Both the position numbers and the translations under genes were made by a program. Source: Flammeovirgaceae bacterium UBA2786 (lineage in GTDB: Bacteria; Bacteroidota; Bacteroidia; Cytophagales; Cyclobacteriaceae). Taken from it: a DNA stretch of 64,000 nt. The DNA is taken from NCBI GenBank assembly GCA_002352225.1, contig DEIA01000009.1:981-64980 (forward strand). Reading direction: 5' to 3'. This document shows, in pieces, positions 32,971 through 41,987 of the stretch; the stretch's first letter is position 1, and each line of letters begins with the position of its first letter. The notes under the pieces are model-generated. The model worked only from the letters and a program-made list of their open reading frames with translations, was not told the DNA's origin and did not search any database.

Positions 32971-33588
32971 TTAATAGTTATCAACGTTCAATCCCAGAAC
33001 AATGTCACGTTTACCTTGCCATACTCCATTTTTATCCTTTGCTACCTTGATGATTCCCGAACCACCCCGATTGGCCGCATGCGATCGCTCTCGGTCAGTT
33101 AACAGTGGATCATCGTCAAACTGATATTCATCAATCCAATAATAGCCTTTGTTGGGCTCGTAGATAATCGGGTGAATGTGTTGCGGATTTTTACTATTTG
33201 GATAAGAAGCCGGGCGAATCGTGTTGAATTCATACTCGCCTTTTGCATTTGTTTTAATCCAACCGCGTAGGTGACCGTGCAGGACAGCGTGTTGCTGATT
33301 TTTTCCTTTCGAATAAAGTCCGTTGTTATCGGTTTGATATACATACAGGATTATATCTGGTGCGGGTGTTTTTCCATCACGCATGTAAATAATACCACGG
33401 ATCGTTAAAGGTTGGCCCGGTTCGCCTTTGGGAGCAACCGTTGCTCTCGTTTCTAGTGTTGTTGGAATACCCTCAAACATCATCTGGCAATCTTCGCACG
33501 GACCGCCAAGCTGCTTTTTGGTAAACGACTGACTTTGTGCACAGGCTGATAAAGCCACCAGCCAAACTGTAATAAATTGATATCTCAT
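32971..33588 (-). CDS. Intradiol ring-cleavage dioxygenase-like lipoprotein
   Basis: 205-aa exported protein. The signal ends in the lipobox ALSAC (Cys16), so it is probably a membrane-anchored lipoprotein. The Fe(III) ligands of intradiol dioxygenases are recognisable: Tyr in NNGLYSKG, Tyr in RPASYPN and the His pair in PQHIHP. The N-terminal GGPCEDCQMMFEG is a Cys-rich addition. True catechol cleavage is uncertain, since envelope-attached relatives in Bacteroidota have unknown substrates. It is the first gene of a pair with YceI. Confidence 0.85.
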   Translation of the reverse strand: MRYQFITVWLVALSACAQSQSFTKKQLGGPCEDCQMMFEGIPTTLETRATVAPKGEPGQPLTIRGIIYMRDGKTPAPDIILYVYQTDNNGLYSKGKNQQHAVLHGHLRGWIKTNAKGEYEFNTIRPASYPNSKNPQHIHPIIYEPNKGYYWIDEYQFDDDPLLTDRERSHAANRGGSGIIKVAKDKNGVWQGKRDIVLGLNVDNY

Positions 33589-33718
33589 ATTTTTAAACTT
33601 TATTCTAAAATACGCGTACTCCCTCTGGGGGATTCAACAACCTGACGATCCGCACAGGTTTCTTGACCAAATGCATCAAAGGTGGATTATAGACCATCCA
33701 AAACCTGTACTTTTAGGT

Positions 33719-34738
33719 ATGTCTGCGTTTTTCCGATACCGGTTCGATCATATTATATTCTGGATACTTACTGTATTCTTTCATGGTTATACCCGAATGC
33801 CCTGGATAAATAAAGCCGGGTGGAATCAGTTTGTACTGGAATTGATTGTGCGCAACGCACTTCTGGCATGCGCGGTTTATTTGGTTATCGGGTTATCGCT
33901 TCCGCGATTTACCAGCGGGAATAAAAAATGGCTAGGCCTTTTATGGTTCATTGTGGCCATCTCTGTTTATGTAGCCGGAAAAAATGCCCACGATGTTTAC
34001 TTCTATGGTTATGTGTTGGGCGATAGCTCGCGAATAAATTTCTTTCTTAACTCATTTTACAATTTATCCATCGTTCTGTTTTATGTGGGGTTTGCTTCCA
34101 CGCTTTACCTGACCAAGCAATGGTATCTTCAACGCGAACAAATGCGCAAGATTGAAATGGAGAAACTGAACACAGAGCTGGAGTATTTACGGGCTCAGAT
34201 TAACCCTCACTTTCTGTTTAACTCCATAAATACGATTTACTTTCAGATCGACAAGCAAAATCAACAGGCACGCAATACATTAGAAAAATTTTCTGAAATG
34301 CTGCGCTACCAACTTTACGATTGCTCCGGAAATCAAATTGAGATTGAAAAAGAAGTTAACTATTTGCGTAATTATATCGAATTACAAAAACTCCGGTTTG
34401 GCAATCAGTATGAGGTGGGTGTATCTGTTGGCGAGAATATGCATGGATTCACCATTCCACCGTTACTGTTAATTCCCTTTGTCGAAAATGCCTTTAAACA
34501 CGTTTCTCATTTTACAGATAAGATAAACAAAATTAATGTTGAGTTATCCCGGCTTAACGATCAACTAATTTTTAGCATCGCAAACACAGTAGAGCCAAAA
34601 GCAATAAAACAAGAAGGGGGCATTGGAATAAAAAACGTTACGCGCAGGCTGGAGCTGTTGTACAACCACCGGCATTCACTTAAAATTGAACGCGATTCTT
34701 CGGTTTATACTGTCACGCTTCAAATTCCTGTGTTATGA
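33719..34738 (+). CDS. LytS-type sensor histidine kinase, second system
   Basis: Membrane sensor kinase with four hydrophobic helices in the N-terminal 130 residues, then a coiled-coil linker (REQMRKIEMEKLNTELEYL). The phospho-acceptor motif is AQINPHFLFNSINTIYFQ, the N-box is PFVENAFKHV, and the G-box is GGIGIKNVTRRLELLY. The start MSAFFRYRFDH at 33719 fits other family members; an upstream ATG at 33671 is possible. The stop overlaps the start of the LytTR regulator (ATGA). It is divergent from the dioxygenase-YceI pair. The signal sensed is unknown. Confidence 0.9.
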   Translation: MSAFFRYRFDHIIFWILTVFFHGYTRMPWINKAGWNQFVLELIVRNALLACAVYLVIGLSLPRFTSGNKKWLGLLWFIVAISVYVAGKNAHDVYFYGYVLGDSSRINFFLNSFYNLSIVLFYVGFASTLYLTKQWYLQREQMRKIEMEKLNTELEYLRAQINPHFLFNSINTIYFQIDKQNQQARNTLEKFSEMLRYQLYDCSGNQIEIEKEVNYLRNYIELQKLRFGNQYEVGVSVGENMHGFTIPPLLLIPFVENAFKHVSHFTDKINKINVELSRLNDQLIFSIANTVEPKAIKQEGGIGIKNVTRRLELLYNHRHSLKIERDSSVYTVTLQIPVL

Positions 34739-35439
34739 AAATGAAGTGCATTATTGTGGATGATGAGCCCCTGGCCCGCAAAGGCCTGCAGGAGTATTGT
34801 ACAGACCTTGCTTACCTGCAAAACATAGAAAGCTTTGAAAGTGCAATGACTGCTGGCACCTATTTAACCAATCATCCGGTAGATCTGATGTTGCTCGACA
34901 TTCGTATGCCAAAACTTTCGGGTATTGATTTTTTGAGAAATCTTAAAACTCCACCCCTGGTAATTTTTACCACTGCCTTTCCCGATTATGCCCTGGAAAG
35001 TTACGAGCTTAACGTGATCGACTACCTGGTAAAACCCATTTCGTTCGAACGCTTTTCCAAAGCCACGCAAAAAGCATTTGATTATTTCTTGTTGAAACAA
35101 AAACAAACTGAGGCTGATTATTTCTTCATCAAATCCAATCAGCAATTAGAGAAGGTACCTTTTAATGAGGTATTATTTGTAGAGGCTATGCAGAACTACT
35201 GTATTATTCGCACCGCATCGCGCAAACTCATTTGTTACATTACGCTCAAAGCCATGCAGGAAAAACTTCCTGCTGATCGGTTTATGAAAGTACATAAGTC
35301 GTTTATTGTTAGTCTTGATAAAGTAACAGCAATCGAAAATAATTTTCTGCGCATTGAAACCTCGTTAATTCCGGTAAGCAGAAATTTGAAAACGGAGGTT
35401 ATAAGTAAAATTACAGAGAGCAAACTGCTTAAACGATAG
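34735..35439 (+). CDS. LytTR-family response regulator, second system
   Basis: Receiver domain with DDEP near the N-terminus, phospho-acceptor in LMLLDIRMPKLSG and Lys in DYLVKPI. The C-terminal LytTR domain has EVLFVEAMQNYCIIRT, FMKVHKSFIVSLDKV and LIPVSRNLKTEV. It is translated in overlap with its kinase (34735-34738). A weak terminator-like hairpin follows. It is the second LytS/LytTR pair in the window, and the two pairs are not close copies. Confidence 0.92.
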   Translation: MKMKCIIVDDEPLARKGLQEYCTDLAYLQNIESFESAMTAGTYLTNHPVDLMLLDIRMPKLSGIDFLRNLKTPPLVIFTTAFPDYALESYELNVIDYLVKPISFERFSKATQKAFDYFLLKQKQTEADYFFIKSNQQLEKVPFNEVLFVEAMQNYCIIRTASRKLICYITLKAMQEKLPADRFMKVHKSFIVSLDKVTAIENNFLRIETSLIPVSRNLKTEVISKITESKLLKR

Positions 35440-35448
35440 ACATGTCTT

Positions 35449-35473
35449 AAGGCTATTTTAGCTTTTTTATTTC
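35449..35473 (+). terminator. Weak terminator after the second LytTR gene
   Basis: AAGGCTA and TAGCTTT form a 7-bp stem with one G-T pair and a 3-base loop, followed by T-rich sequence. It lies 9 bp after the stop codon. The stem is short, so confidence is low. Confidence 0.35.
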
Positions 35474-35488
35474 TTGAGTAACAAAATG

Positions 35489-36892
35489 TCAGTTATTCAA
35501 GCTGAATAGTTGACCGTTAACAACAACTGCTTTAACAACTTCATCCTTTTTAAACACCAGAGAAGGATTGCTTCCCAATCGTAAAGTTTTAATTATAGCC
35601 GGCATGGTACTATGGATGTTAACGGGTAGCGAAATGACAGTTGAAAATTTGTCAACCGGTTCGACCACAATGAAATCGGTAAAACCAAGTTTTAATAAAG
35701 CCGTTAGATCAGCTTTTTGCAAATCGTTGACTGTCTCAAAAATAGTGGGGTAGAGTTTACCCCACTCCACAACCAAGCCCGATGCATCAAACCTGTTATA
35801 GGCAACAGAAGTACGCAAGTCACCAAGATCGCTTATGTTACCTGTGGCGTAGTAATGCCGTGCGGCAGTATTTTGCGTTTCTCTCCGGTCAAACGCTACA
35901 TCACGAATAAGTCCTTCTACGCTTACATTGAAAAGCATTAATTCATGTAATCTCCGGTTTTCGTTGTGGGGGATTTCATGGTACTTTTTAACATCAACTC
36001 TTTTATACGATGATGAGGCGATACTTTCCAGCGCACTGATGAGTAAAACAAAGTTCAGTTTACGAACCTGTTGGCGCTCAAAATCCTGTTCAAATCCTCC
36101 CGATTCAACCAGTATAGTTCGTGTTCCCCACTTTTGTATGTTGTCGCCAAAAGCACGCGGCTCAAAATCATCCGGGTAAATGCCTACCTGGCCGGGAATA
36201 AATACCTGTAACTGATCATAAATATAGCGCACAAGTTTCATGGCATCTCCGCGCGTTTTATTTACATCGCGATTTTCATTGAAAGCAGGCGCCAGCAATG
36301 AAACAGAAGCAGCATTTCCTGCTACGGAGGTGTTTCGCTGTTGATCGTGCAGGTTAAAACCCCAGTCGGCTTTCAAACTATCGCGTACCTGTTTCAGAAT
36401 TTTTCCTTCCGGAGTTTGCAACCGGAGGGCATCACGGTTGATGTCAATGTCGTGATGATTTCTGCGGGTAAATCGCATAGCGCCATCCGGGTTAAGCATG
36501 GGTATAAAATGCAACGTTAAACTTTTCCTGATTTTATCACGAACCACATCAAATCCATCATTCGATGAAGCAAGCCATTTAAAAATATCCATCAGCGCCT
36601 GTGTGGCAGTAGGCTCATCGCCATGCATCTGCGACCAGAGTAAAACCTGCGCAGGACCGTTACCATACGTTATCAATGAAATAGGGCGCCCTTCAACAGA
36701 CCGACCGGCTTCTTTCTTTGCAAAGTTGCTATCTAACTGTCGCAGCAATGCCTGAATATCTTCCGGCTTAAAACGCCTGTCGGATAAAGACGTTTCTTTG
36801 TATGTGTCATAGCGTTCATAGAGTTGCTGATGAAGTTGAGCTGACACCGGGGTGATGTAAGCAACGATCAAAAGAATAATCAGAAAGCGCAT
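35489..36892 (-). CDS. Exported M14-family zinc carboxypeptidase
   Basis: About 467-aa protein with a signal peptide (MRFLIILLIVAYITPVSAQ, start at 36892). The M14 zinc ligands are His and Glu in SQMHGDEPTAT and His in NLHDQQR, with conserved Arg/Asn in RRNHHDIDINRDAL. The catalytic Glu is probably in RTILVESGGFEQD. M14 enzymes remove C-terminal residues from peptides or act on murein peptides. The product should act in the periplasm or outside the cell. A longer frame from 36949 has no signal pattern. A CCTTTG-cca-CAAAGG palindrome (36930-36944) lies upstream. Confidence 0.88.
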   Translation of the reverse strand: MRFLIILLIVAYITPVSAQLHQQLYERYDTYKETSLSDRRFKPEDIQALLRQLDSNFAKKEAGRSVEGRPISLITYGNGPAQVLLWSQMHGDEPTATQALMDIFKWLASSNDGFDVVRDKIRKSLTLHFIPMLNPDGAMRFTRRNHHDIDINRDALRLQTPEGKILKQVRDSLKADWGFNLHDQQRNTSVAGNAASVSLLAPAFNENRDVNKTRGDAMKLVRYIYDQLQVFIPGQVGIYPDDFEPRAFGDNIQKWGTRTILVESGGFEQDFERQQVRKLNFVLLISALESIASSSYKRVDVKKYHEIPHNENRRLHELMLFNVSVEGLIRDVAFDRRETQNTAARHYYATGNISDLGDLRTSVAYNRFDASGLVVEWGKLYPTIFETVNDLQKADLTALLKLGFTDFIVVEPVDKFSTVISLPVNIHSTMPAIIKTLRLGSNPSLVFKKDEVVKAVVVNGQLFSLNN

Positions 36893-37183
36893 ATAAAACA
36901 ATTGTTTATTTTTTAATGGATGTAACGAACCTTTGCCACAAAGGAACAATTTTTTTAATTAGCTGCAATCTTGATTGTATGGTTGAATCGGATGGACTTA
37001 ATAGACCCTTTGGGGAAATGTGAGGATGGATACGTTGTGTATGATCAATGTAGATTTACCTATACAGACACTATCAGAATCATTTCCAGTTCTTAACAAA
37101 GCACGCGTTTCGCGCTAAAATCAATTCATCATTTTAAATTCTATCAGCAATCGGTACAACTTTACTTTATTATTCATTAGTAC

Positions 37184-38314
37184 TTACAAAGGCGCTATAA
37201 AGTTTTGCCTGAACCACCATTTAAAAGCCGGGTCTACCAACATTACCTCCTTGCCCATTGTATCGATTACATCTTTTTGCAACAATGCCTGGATAGAGCG
37301 TTGAATGGTAGCGGTTGTTCCTAATGAAAACTGTTTGATCGATTCTTTAGAAGAAACGTTTTTTACATCCGAGCAAATTGCTTTCAGGTAGTTAAGTTGG
37401 TACGTTGTCAATCCTTCCACAATTTTTTGAAATTGCAATTCATTTTGTTGCGATAAGCGTTGAAGTGCTTCTTGCACATCCGTTGTTTTTGTTTTGCTTC
37501 CTGAGATATACCACAAAATCTGGAAAATCTGCTGCACATAATACGCATGCATTTCCATGGCCTCGCACAGCACAGTGATTTGTTCGGGCGAAATGGATTT
37601 GCCGCTCTTCTTAAACTTGTGTTCAATAAAGGGTATCCATTCCTGTAGCTCAATCTTTTTCAGGTACTGAACTGCTCCAAATTTATAGAAAGGTAAATCA
37701 CTCGATTCGAACAGTTGCACCATTAAATGCCTTTTGCTGCCATACAAACAATAATGCACACCTGAATGTTTTTGCCAATACCCACGCAGCTTCCGCTGAA
37801 ATTCAACCGGGTAAGTAAAGTGCTGAATGTTTTGAAACTCGTCTATGCACACAATAAGACGTAATCCTTTCTTCTCAGCAAGTAATTGTGGCAAGTTGAG
37901 TATCTCAGCTTCCTTTACGGTTTTAGTAAGATTAAATTTAATGCTAAACTCACTTTGTTGATCAGGCTGAAACGACAGGTTGGGCACCAGGTTCTTCAAC
38001 CATTGTGTGGCAAACTGAAATGCTTCATCCAGTTTTGAGTTGGTGGCTTTTAAACAAGCCTGCACAAATGCCTCGTAAAATTCTTCCGGTGTTCGGCACT
38101 TAAACAAATCAAGAAAAACAAAACGTACGTTTTTCTTCGTATATCTTCTGGCCGCTTCTTCCACCAGCGAAGATTTACCCCAACGTCTGGGCGAAATCAG
38201 TATCGTATTGCTGTTGGTATCGAACTGGTGATGCAGAAAGGCAATATCTTCCTTACGATTACAGAAATCGCTTTCGTTTACGGTTTTGCCAAACACAAAG
38301 GGGTTGTCAGCCAT
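37184..38314 (-). CDS. AAA-type ATPase (archaeal ATPase-like family) with winged helix
   Basis: 376-aa STAND-like ATPase of the PF01637 type. The P-loop is SPRRWGKSSL, Walker B is IVCIDEFQNI, and a sensor segment is CLYGSKRHLM. The C-terminal third includes a winged-helix-like part (about residues 300-365, with ATIQRSIQALLQKDVIDT) and the family ending VDPAFKWWFRQNF. The biological function is unknown in most cases. No partner gene lies beside it. A nested palindrome of 39 bp directly precedes the start at 38314. The spacer of 234 bp between this gene and the M14 gene start shows no further ORF. Confidence 0.8.
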   Translation of the reverse strand: MADNPFVFGKTVNESDFCNRKEDIAFLHHQFDTNSNTILISPRRWGKSSLVEEAARRYTKKNVRFVFLDLFKCRTPEEFYEAFVQACLKATNSKLDEAFQFATQWLKNLVPNLSFQPDQQSEFSIKFNLTKTVKEAEILNLPQLLAEKKGLRLIVCIDEFQNIQHFTYPVEFQRKLRGYWQKHSGVHYCLYGSKRHLMVQLFESSDLPFYKFGAVQYLKKIELQEWIPFIEHKFKKSGKSISPEQITVLCEAMEMHAYYVQQIFQILWYISGSKTKTTDVQEALQRLSQQNELQFQKIVEGLTTYQLNYLKAICSDVKNVSSKESIKQFSLGTTATIQRSIQALLQKDVIDTMGKEVMLVDPAFKWWFRQNFIAPL

Positions 38315-38321
38315 GCTTTTT

Positions 38322-38360
38322 AAAAGTTACATAAATGTAAGTTACAAAAATGTAACTTTT
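38322..38360. promoter_or_regulatory. 39-bp nested palindrome upstream of the ATPase gene
   Basis: Perfect 11-bp arms AAAAGTTACAT (38322-38332) and ATGTAACTTTT (38350-38360) flank an inner palindrome TGTAAgTTACA (38336-38346). Four TTACA/TGTAA half-sites alternate at regular spacing, so the element resembles a two-dimer operator. It ends 8 bp from the ATPase start. Autoregulation is inferred. Confidence 0.6.
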
Positions 38361-38390
38361 AAGTCCGTTTTCAGGCTAATTTTAGCGTTT

Positions 38391-41003
38391 TTACTTCTTT
38401 AAAACTCCCAAAATCTCATTCAGCTTGAGCAAGGCCTCCACCGGGCTAATCGTGTTGATGTCGATTTTTTCGAGCATGTCATGAATGGCTTTTGATTTAG
38501 GATCCATCTCAAACAAACTCATCTGGGGCGATGGTTTGGGTAACTCATCAAACTTCTTCTTTGATTCATTCTTGTGTTTATCCTTTTCGAGAAAATGCAA
38601 AATCTCGTTGGCGCGAAGTACTACCTTATTGGGCATGCCGGCCAGTTGCGCCACATGAATACCAAAGCTATGCTCGCTCCCTCCTTCTTTGAGGGTGCGC
38701 ATAAAGATGATTTTATCGCCCACCTCTTTCACGCTCACATTGAAATTTTTCACCCGTGGTAAATCTTCCGTTAGCTGATTCAACTCGTGGTAATGTGTGG
38801 CGAATAATGTTTTGGCTTTAAAATCTTTATGGTTGTGCAAATATTCTACAATCGACCAGGCAATGGAAACGCCATCGTAGGTAGAAGTACCGCGTCCGAT
38901 CTCATCCATCAGAATCAAACTACGATCGCTCAGGTTATTGAGGATGCTGGCCGTTTCCGTCATCTCTACCATAAACGTAGATTCGCCCCGCGAAAGATTA
39001 TCGCTTGCGCCCACGCGCGTAAACACTTTATCGATAATACCTATGGTGGCGGCTTCGGCCGGAATGTAACTACCCATTTGAGCCATTAGTACAATCAAAG
39101 CAGTTTGCCGCAGCAAGGCAGATTTACCTGCCATGTTAGGACCGGTGATAACTAAAATTTGTTGCGTTTCATTATCGAGGTAAATATCATTGGGCACGTA
39201 GCTTTCGCCCATGGGCAATTGCTTTTCAATTACCGGGTGACGACCGGCTTTAATAGCCAGTCGTTTGCTTTCGCTGATCTCCGGTTTGTTGTATTGATTG
39301 GCTCTGGCTATTTCGGCAAAGGCTACTAAACAATCCAGCGCAGCAATTACACGTGCATTCTGTTGTATCTGCGCTGTAAAATCTGCTGCATGCCGAACCA
39401 GTTCGGTAAATAAGCGTTGTTCAATTACCAATAACTTTTCTTCGGCATGAAGAATCTTTTCTTCATACACTTTTAGTTCTTCGGTGATGTATCGTTCGGC
39501 ATTTACCAGGGTTTGTTTGCGAATCCAATCGGTCGGCACCTTGTCTTTATTGGCATTGCTTACTTCCAGGTAATAGCCAAATACTTTGTTGTACGAAATT
39601 TTGAGCGAGTTGATACCCGTACGTTCAATCTCCCGTTTCTGAATCTGCAACAAATAGTCTTTTCCCGAAAAGGCAATGGCGCGCAATTCATCCAACTCAG
39701 CATCCACACCTTCTTTAATAATGCCCCCCTGATGAATAAGCATGGGTGCATCGTCTTTTAGTTCGTGCTCTATTTTATCAAGCAAAAACTCGCACTTATT
39801 AAGCTGGTCGGCCTGCTTTTTTAATTCGGGCGAAGAAGAATTTTCAAGCGCCTCTTTTATGGGTACAGTGGCTTTAAGTGAGCGTTTGAGTTGTAATAAC
39901 TCACGCGGATTAATCCGGCCTACTGCTACTTTAGAGATCAGACGCTCCAGGTCGGTAATCTGCGCCAGGTGTTCAAGTATTTTCTCTGATAAATTGCGAT
40001 CGGTATAAAACTGTTCTACTATGTGCAGCCGTTCGTCAATTCCCTGCTTCTCTTTAAGTGGAAGAATGAGCCACTTGCGCAGATTCCGCGAGCCCATCGG
40101 GGTAATTGTTTTATCCAGCACTTCGAGCAGCGAAACTCCCCCTTCGTTACCTGAGCTTACCAATTCAAGGTTGCGAATGGTAAATTTATCGAGCCATACA
40201 TATTTATCTTCGTCTATGCGCGAGATGGCGGCAATGTGTTGCGTGTCTTTATGTTCGGTGGCTTCCAGATAATGCAGAATAGAGCCGGCCGCTATAATGG
40301 CTTCATTCATGCCATCAATACCAAATCCTTTAAGCGAATTGGTTTTAAACTGCTGAATCAGCTTTTCGTTACCAAAATCAAATGCATACACCCAATCATC
40401 CAATGCAAAGGTGGCATATTCTTCACCAAACTGAGTATCAAATTTTTCGCGGCTGGACTTGCTGAAAATAATTTCGGCCGGGGCAAAACTCTGGATAAGC
40501 TTATACACATAACTATCGGGGCCTTGTGCGGCATAAAACTCGCCCGTGCTAATATCCAGAAAAGCTATTCCTAAAAAACTTTTACCAACATGTACTGACG
40601 CCAAAAAATTGTTCTGCTTTCGTTCAAGCACGTTGTCGTTAAACGACACCCCCGGTGTTACTAATTCAGTTACCCCTCGCTTTACAATGCCTTTAACAAA
40701 ACGCGGGTCTTCCAGCTGATCGCAAATGGCCACGCGGTTGCCCGCACGAACCAGTTTAGGTAAATACGTATCGAGTGCATGATGAGGAAAGCCGGCCAGT
40801 TCAATTTCGGAAGCAGAGCCATTACCCCGTTTGGTGAGTGTAATGTCCAGCACTTTGGCCGCTTTAATCGCATCTTCACCAAAGGTTTCGTAAAAATCGC
40901 CCACACGAAAAAGTAAAAGCGCACCCGGGTACTTTGCCTTAATAGCACTGTACTGTTTCATTAACGGGGTGTCCATTGCGCCTGCTCCTGCCATAGCCGG
41001 CAA
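38391..41003 (-). CDS. mutS: DNA mismatch repair protein MutS
   Basis: Mismatch-recognition ATPase. The N-terminal domain has TPLMKQYSAIKAKYPGALLLFRVGDFYETF with the Phe-x-Glu mismatch-probing motif. The C-terminal ATPase has Walker A GPNMAGKSALLRQ, LSRGESTFMVEM, Walker B ILMDEIGRGTST and FATHYHEL. At 870 aa it has normal length and is the MutS1 type. The start at 41003 is one of several possible: MDTPLMKQ nine codons in is the more usual N-terminus. It lies alone, 77 bp from the ATPase gene. Confidence 0.97.
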   Translation of the reverse strand: MPAMAGAGAMDTPLMKQYSAIKAKYPGALLLFRVGDFYETFGEDAIKAAKVLDITLTKRGNGSASEIELAGFPHHALDTYLPKLVRAGNRVAICDQLEDPRFVKGIVKRGVTELVTPGVSFNDNVLERKQNNFLASVHVGKSFLGIAFLDISTGEFYAAQGPDSYVYKLIQSFAPAEIIFSKSSREKFDTQFGEEYATFALDDWVYAFDFGNEKLIQQFKTNSLKGFGIDGMNEAIIAAGSILHYLEATEHKDTQHIAAISRIDEDKYVWLDKFTIRNLELVSSGNEGGVSLLEVLDKTITPMGSRNLRKWLILPLKEKQGIDERLHIVEQFYTDRNLSEKILEHLAQITDLERLISKVAVGRINPRELLQLKRSLKATVPIKEALENSSSPELKKQADQLNKCEFLLDKIEHELKDDAPMLIHQGGIIKEGVDAELDELRAIAFSGKDYLLQIQKREIERTGINSLKISYNKVFGYYLEVSNANKDKVPTDWIRKQTLVNAERYITEELKVYEEKILHAEEKLLVIEQRLFTELVRHAADFTAQIQQNARVIAALDCLVAFAEIARANQYNKPEISESKRLAIKAGRHPVIEKQLPMGESYVPNDIYLDNETQQILVITGPNMAGKSALLRQTALIVLMAQMGSYIPAEAATIGIIDKVFTRVGASDNLSRGESTFMVEMTETASILNNLSDRSLILMDEIGRGTSTYDGVSIAWSIVEYLHNHKDFKAKTLFATHYHELNQLTEDLPRVKNFNVSVKEVGDKIIFMRTLKEGGSEHSFGIHVAQLAGMPNKVVLRANEILHFLEKDKHKNESKKKFDELPKPSPQMSLFEMDPKSKAIHDMLEKIDINTISPVEALLKLNEILGVLKK

Positions 41004-41053
41004 AATAAAGAAAAGTAGGCAATAGGGTTATCAACTAAATTGCCAAAGTGTAA

Positions 41054-41704
41054 TTAGTTTGCTGGCTTCTCTGCCACAATCAACCACATCTTGTCTCCTT
41101 TTTCTGCGGTGCGATCTACAAACGGATCTTGTTGCTTTACAATTACGAACCCTGCCTTTCGTAAATCATCAAGGGCAAAGTTCATTCCCAGCTCGTGTTT
41201 ACCTTCCTGCACCTGGCGCGACTCCTTCCTTCTGCTCTCTGCAATCGCTTCGCATAATACTAACCGGCCTCCGGGTTTCAAGGCCGATTTAATATGCTTC
41301 AAAATTTCATCATGGTCATCCATCTCGTGATAGGTATCCAGAATAATTACCCCGTCAACGCTATTTGGCTCCAACTTCGGGTCATCATAATCTCCTTTAA
41401 TGGTTTTCACATTCTTGATTGACCGTTGTTTAAGAATGACATTCAGCTTATCCAGCTTTGGTTGGTCCACATCAACAGCATAAACTTTCGCAGCTTTGGC
41501 AGCCAGCTTTACAGTCATGTACCCCTGGTGGCAACCCACATCCGCTACGTGGCTTTCTGGTTTAAGATTTAACTGTCGAATTAATTCATCAGCCTTTTGC
41601 CACCGGTCGCGATCAGCCCACGCACTTTCCTTGTAAACGTCTTTCCATGCATCCTGTGCGGTGGATGCGGTGGTGATAAAAAGGAGCAGAAGTATCTTTT
41701 GCAT
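41054..41704 (-). CDS. Exported class I SAM-dependent methyltransferase-like protein
   Basis: 216-aa protein from the ATG at 41704 with an apparent signal peptide (MQKILLLLFITTASTAQ). The methyltransferase core has HVADVGCHQGYMTVKLA (motif I, with Cys-His replacing the usual Gly-rich residues), VYAVDVDQPKLDKL, DGVIILDTYHEM and LKPGGRLVLCEAI. The substrate is unknown. An exported SAM-dependent enzyme is unexpected, since SAM is cytosolic, so either it is anchored facing the cytosol or the N-terminus is not a true signal. It follows mutS by 50 bp. Confidence 0.82.
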   Translation of the reverse strand: MQKILLLLFITTASTAQDAWKDVYKESAWADRDRWQKADELIRQLNLKPESHVADVGCHQGYMTVKLAAKAAKVYAVDVDQPKLDKLNVILKQRSIKNVKTIKGDYDDPKLEPNSVDGVIILDTYHEMDDHDEILKHIKSALKPGGRLVLCEAIAESRRKESRQVQEGKHELGMNFALDDLRKAGFVIVKQQDPFVDRTAEKGDKMWLIVAEKPAN

Positions 41705-41750
41705 AATGGTTATACGCTGCACAGGATAAAATAGGTTTGTTAATTTCTTC

Positions 41751-41987
41751 CTAATCCTCTTTACTTTCTTCTGAGGTACTTGCCTCGAGCTTACTGTTAA
41801 TTGATTTTACAGCCTGATCGAGTTCATTCATACTCGCCACCAGTAATTCTCTTACCTGTTTTTCCTCTTCTGGATTTACTTTCAGGGACAGGAGGGTTAA
41901 CAAACCTCTGATCCGGCTAATGGGGGCACGCAGGATGTGGGCGTTAAAAAAAGTGTACTCCTGCATTTTGCTGTTTTGTTCTATCAA
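41751..41987 (-). pseudogene. HisKA-type dimerisation fragment, 3' part of split sensor gene
   Basis: The frame reads TTG directly after the TAA of the preceding ORF and continues for 78 codons. It encodes NAHILRAPISRIRGLLTLLSL, the H-box of a histidine kinase DHp domain, and then ends with ELDQAVKSINSKLEAST. No HATPase domain follows. The usual kinase sequence here would be RT-x-E-L-I-E-Q-N, so a GAA-to-TAA change would explain the stop at 41988-41990. It may be translated separately from TTG, or may be the remnant of one gene with 41988-42692. Confidence 0.6.

Noticed and set aside
36950..37183. Possible riboswitch or RNA gene in the gap downstream of the orphan ATPase gene
   Set aside because: I see only a weak CGCG hairpin near 37100 and no conserved RNA motif.
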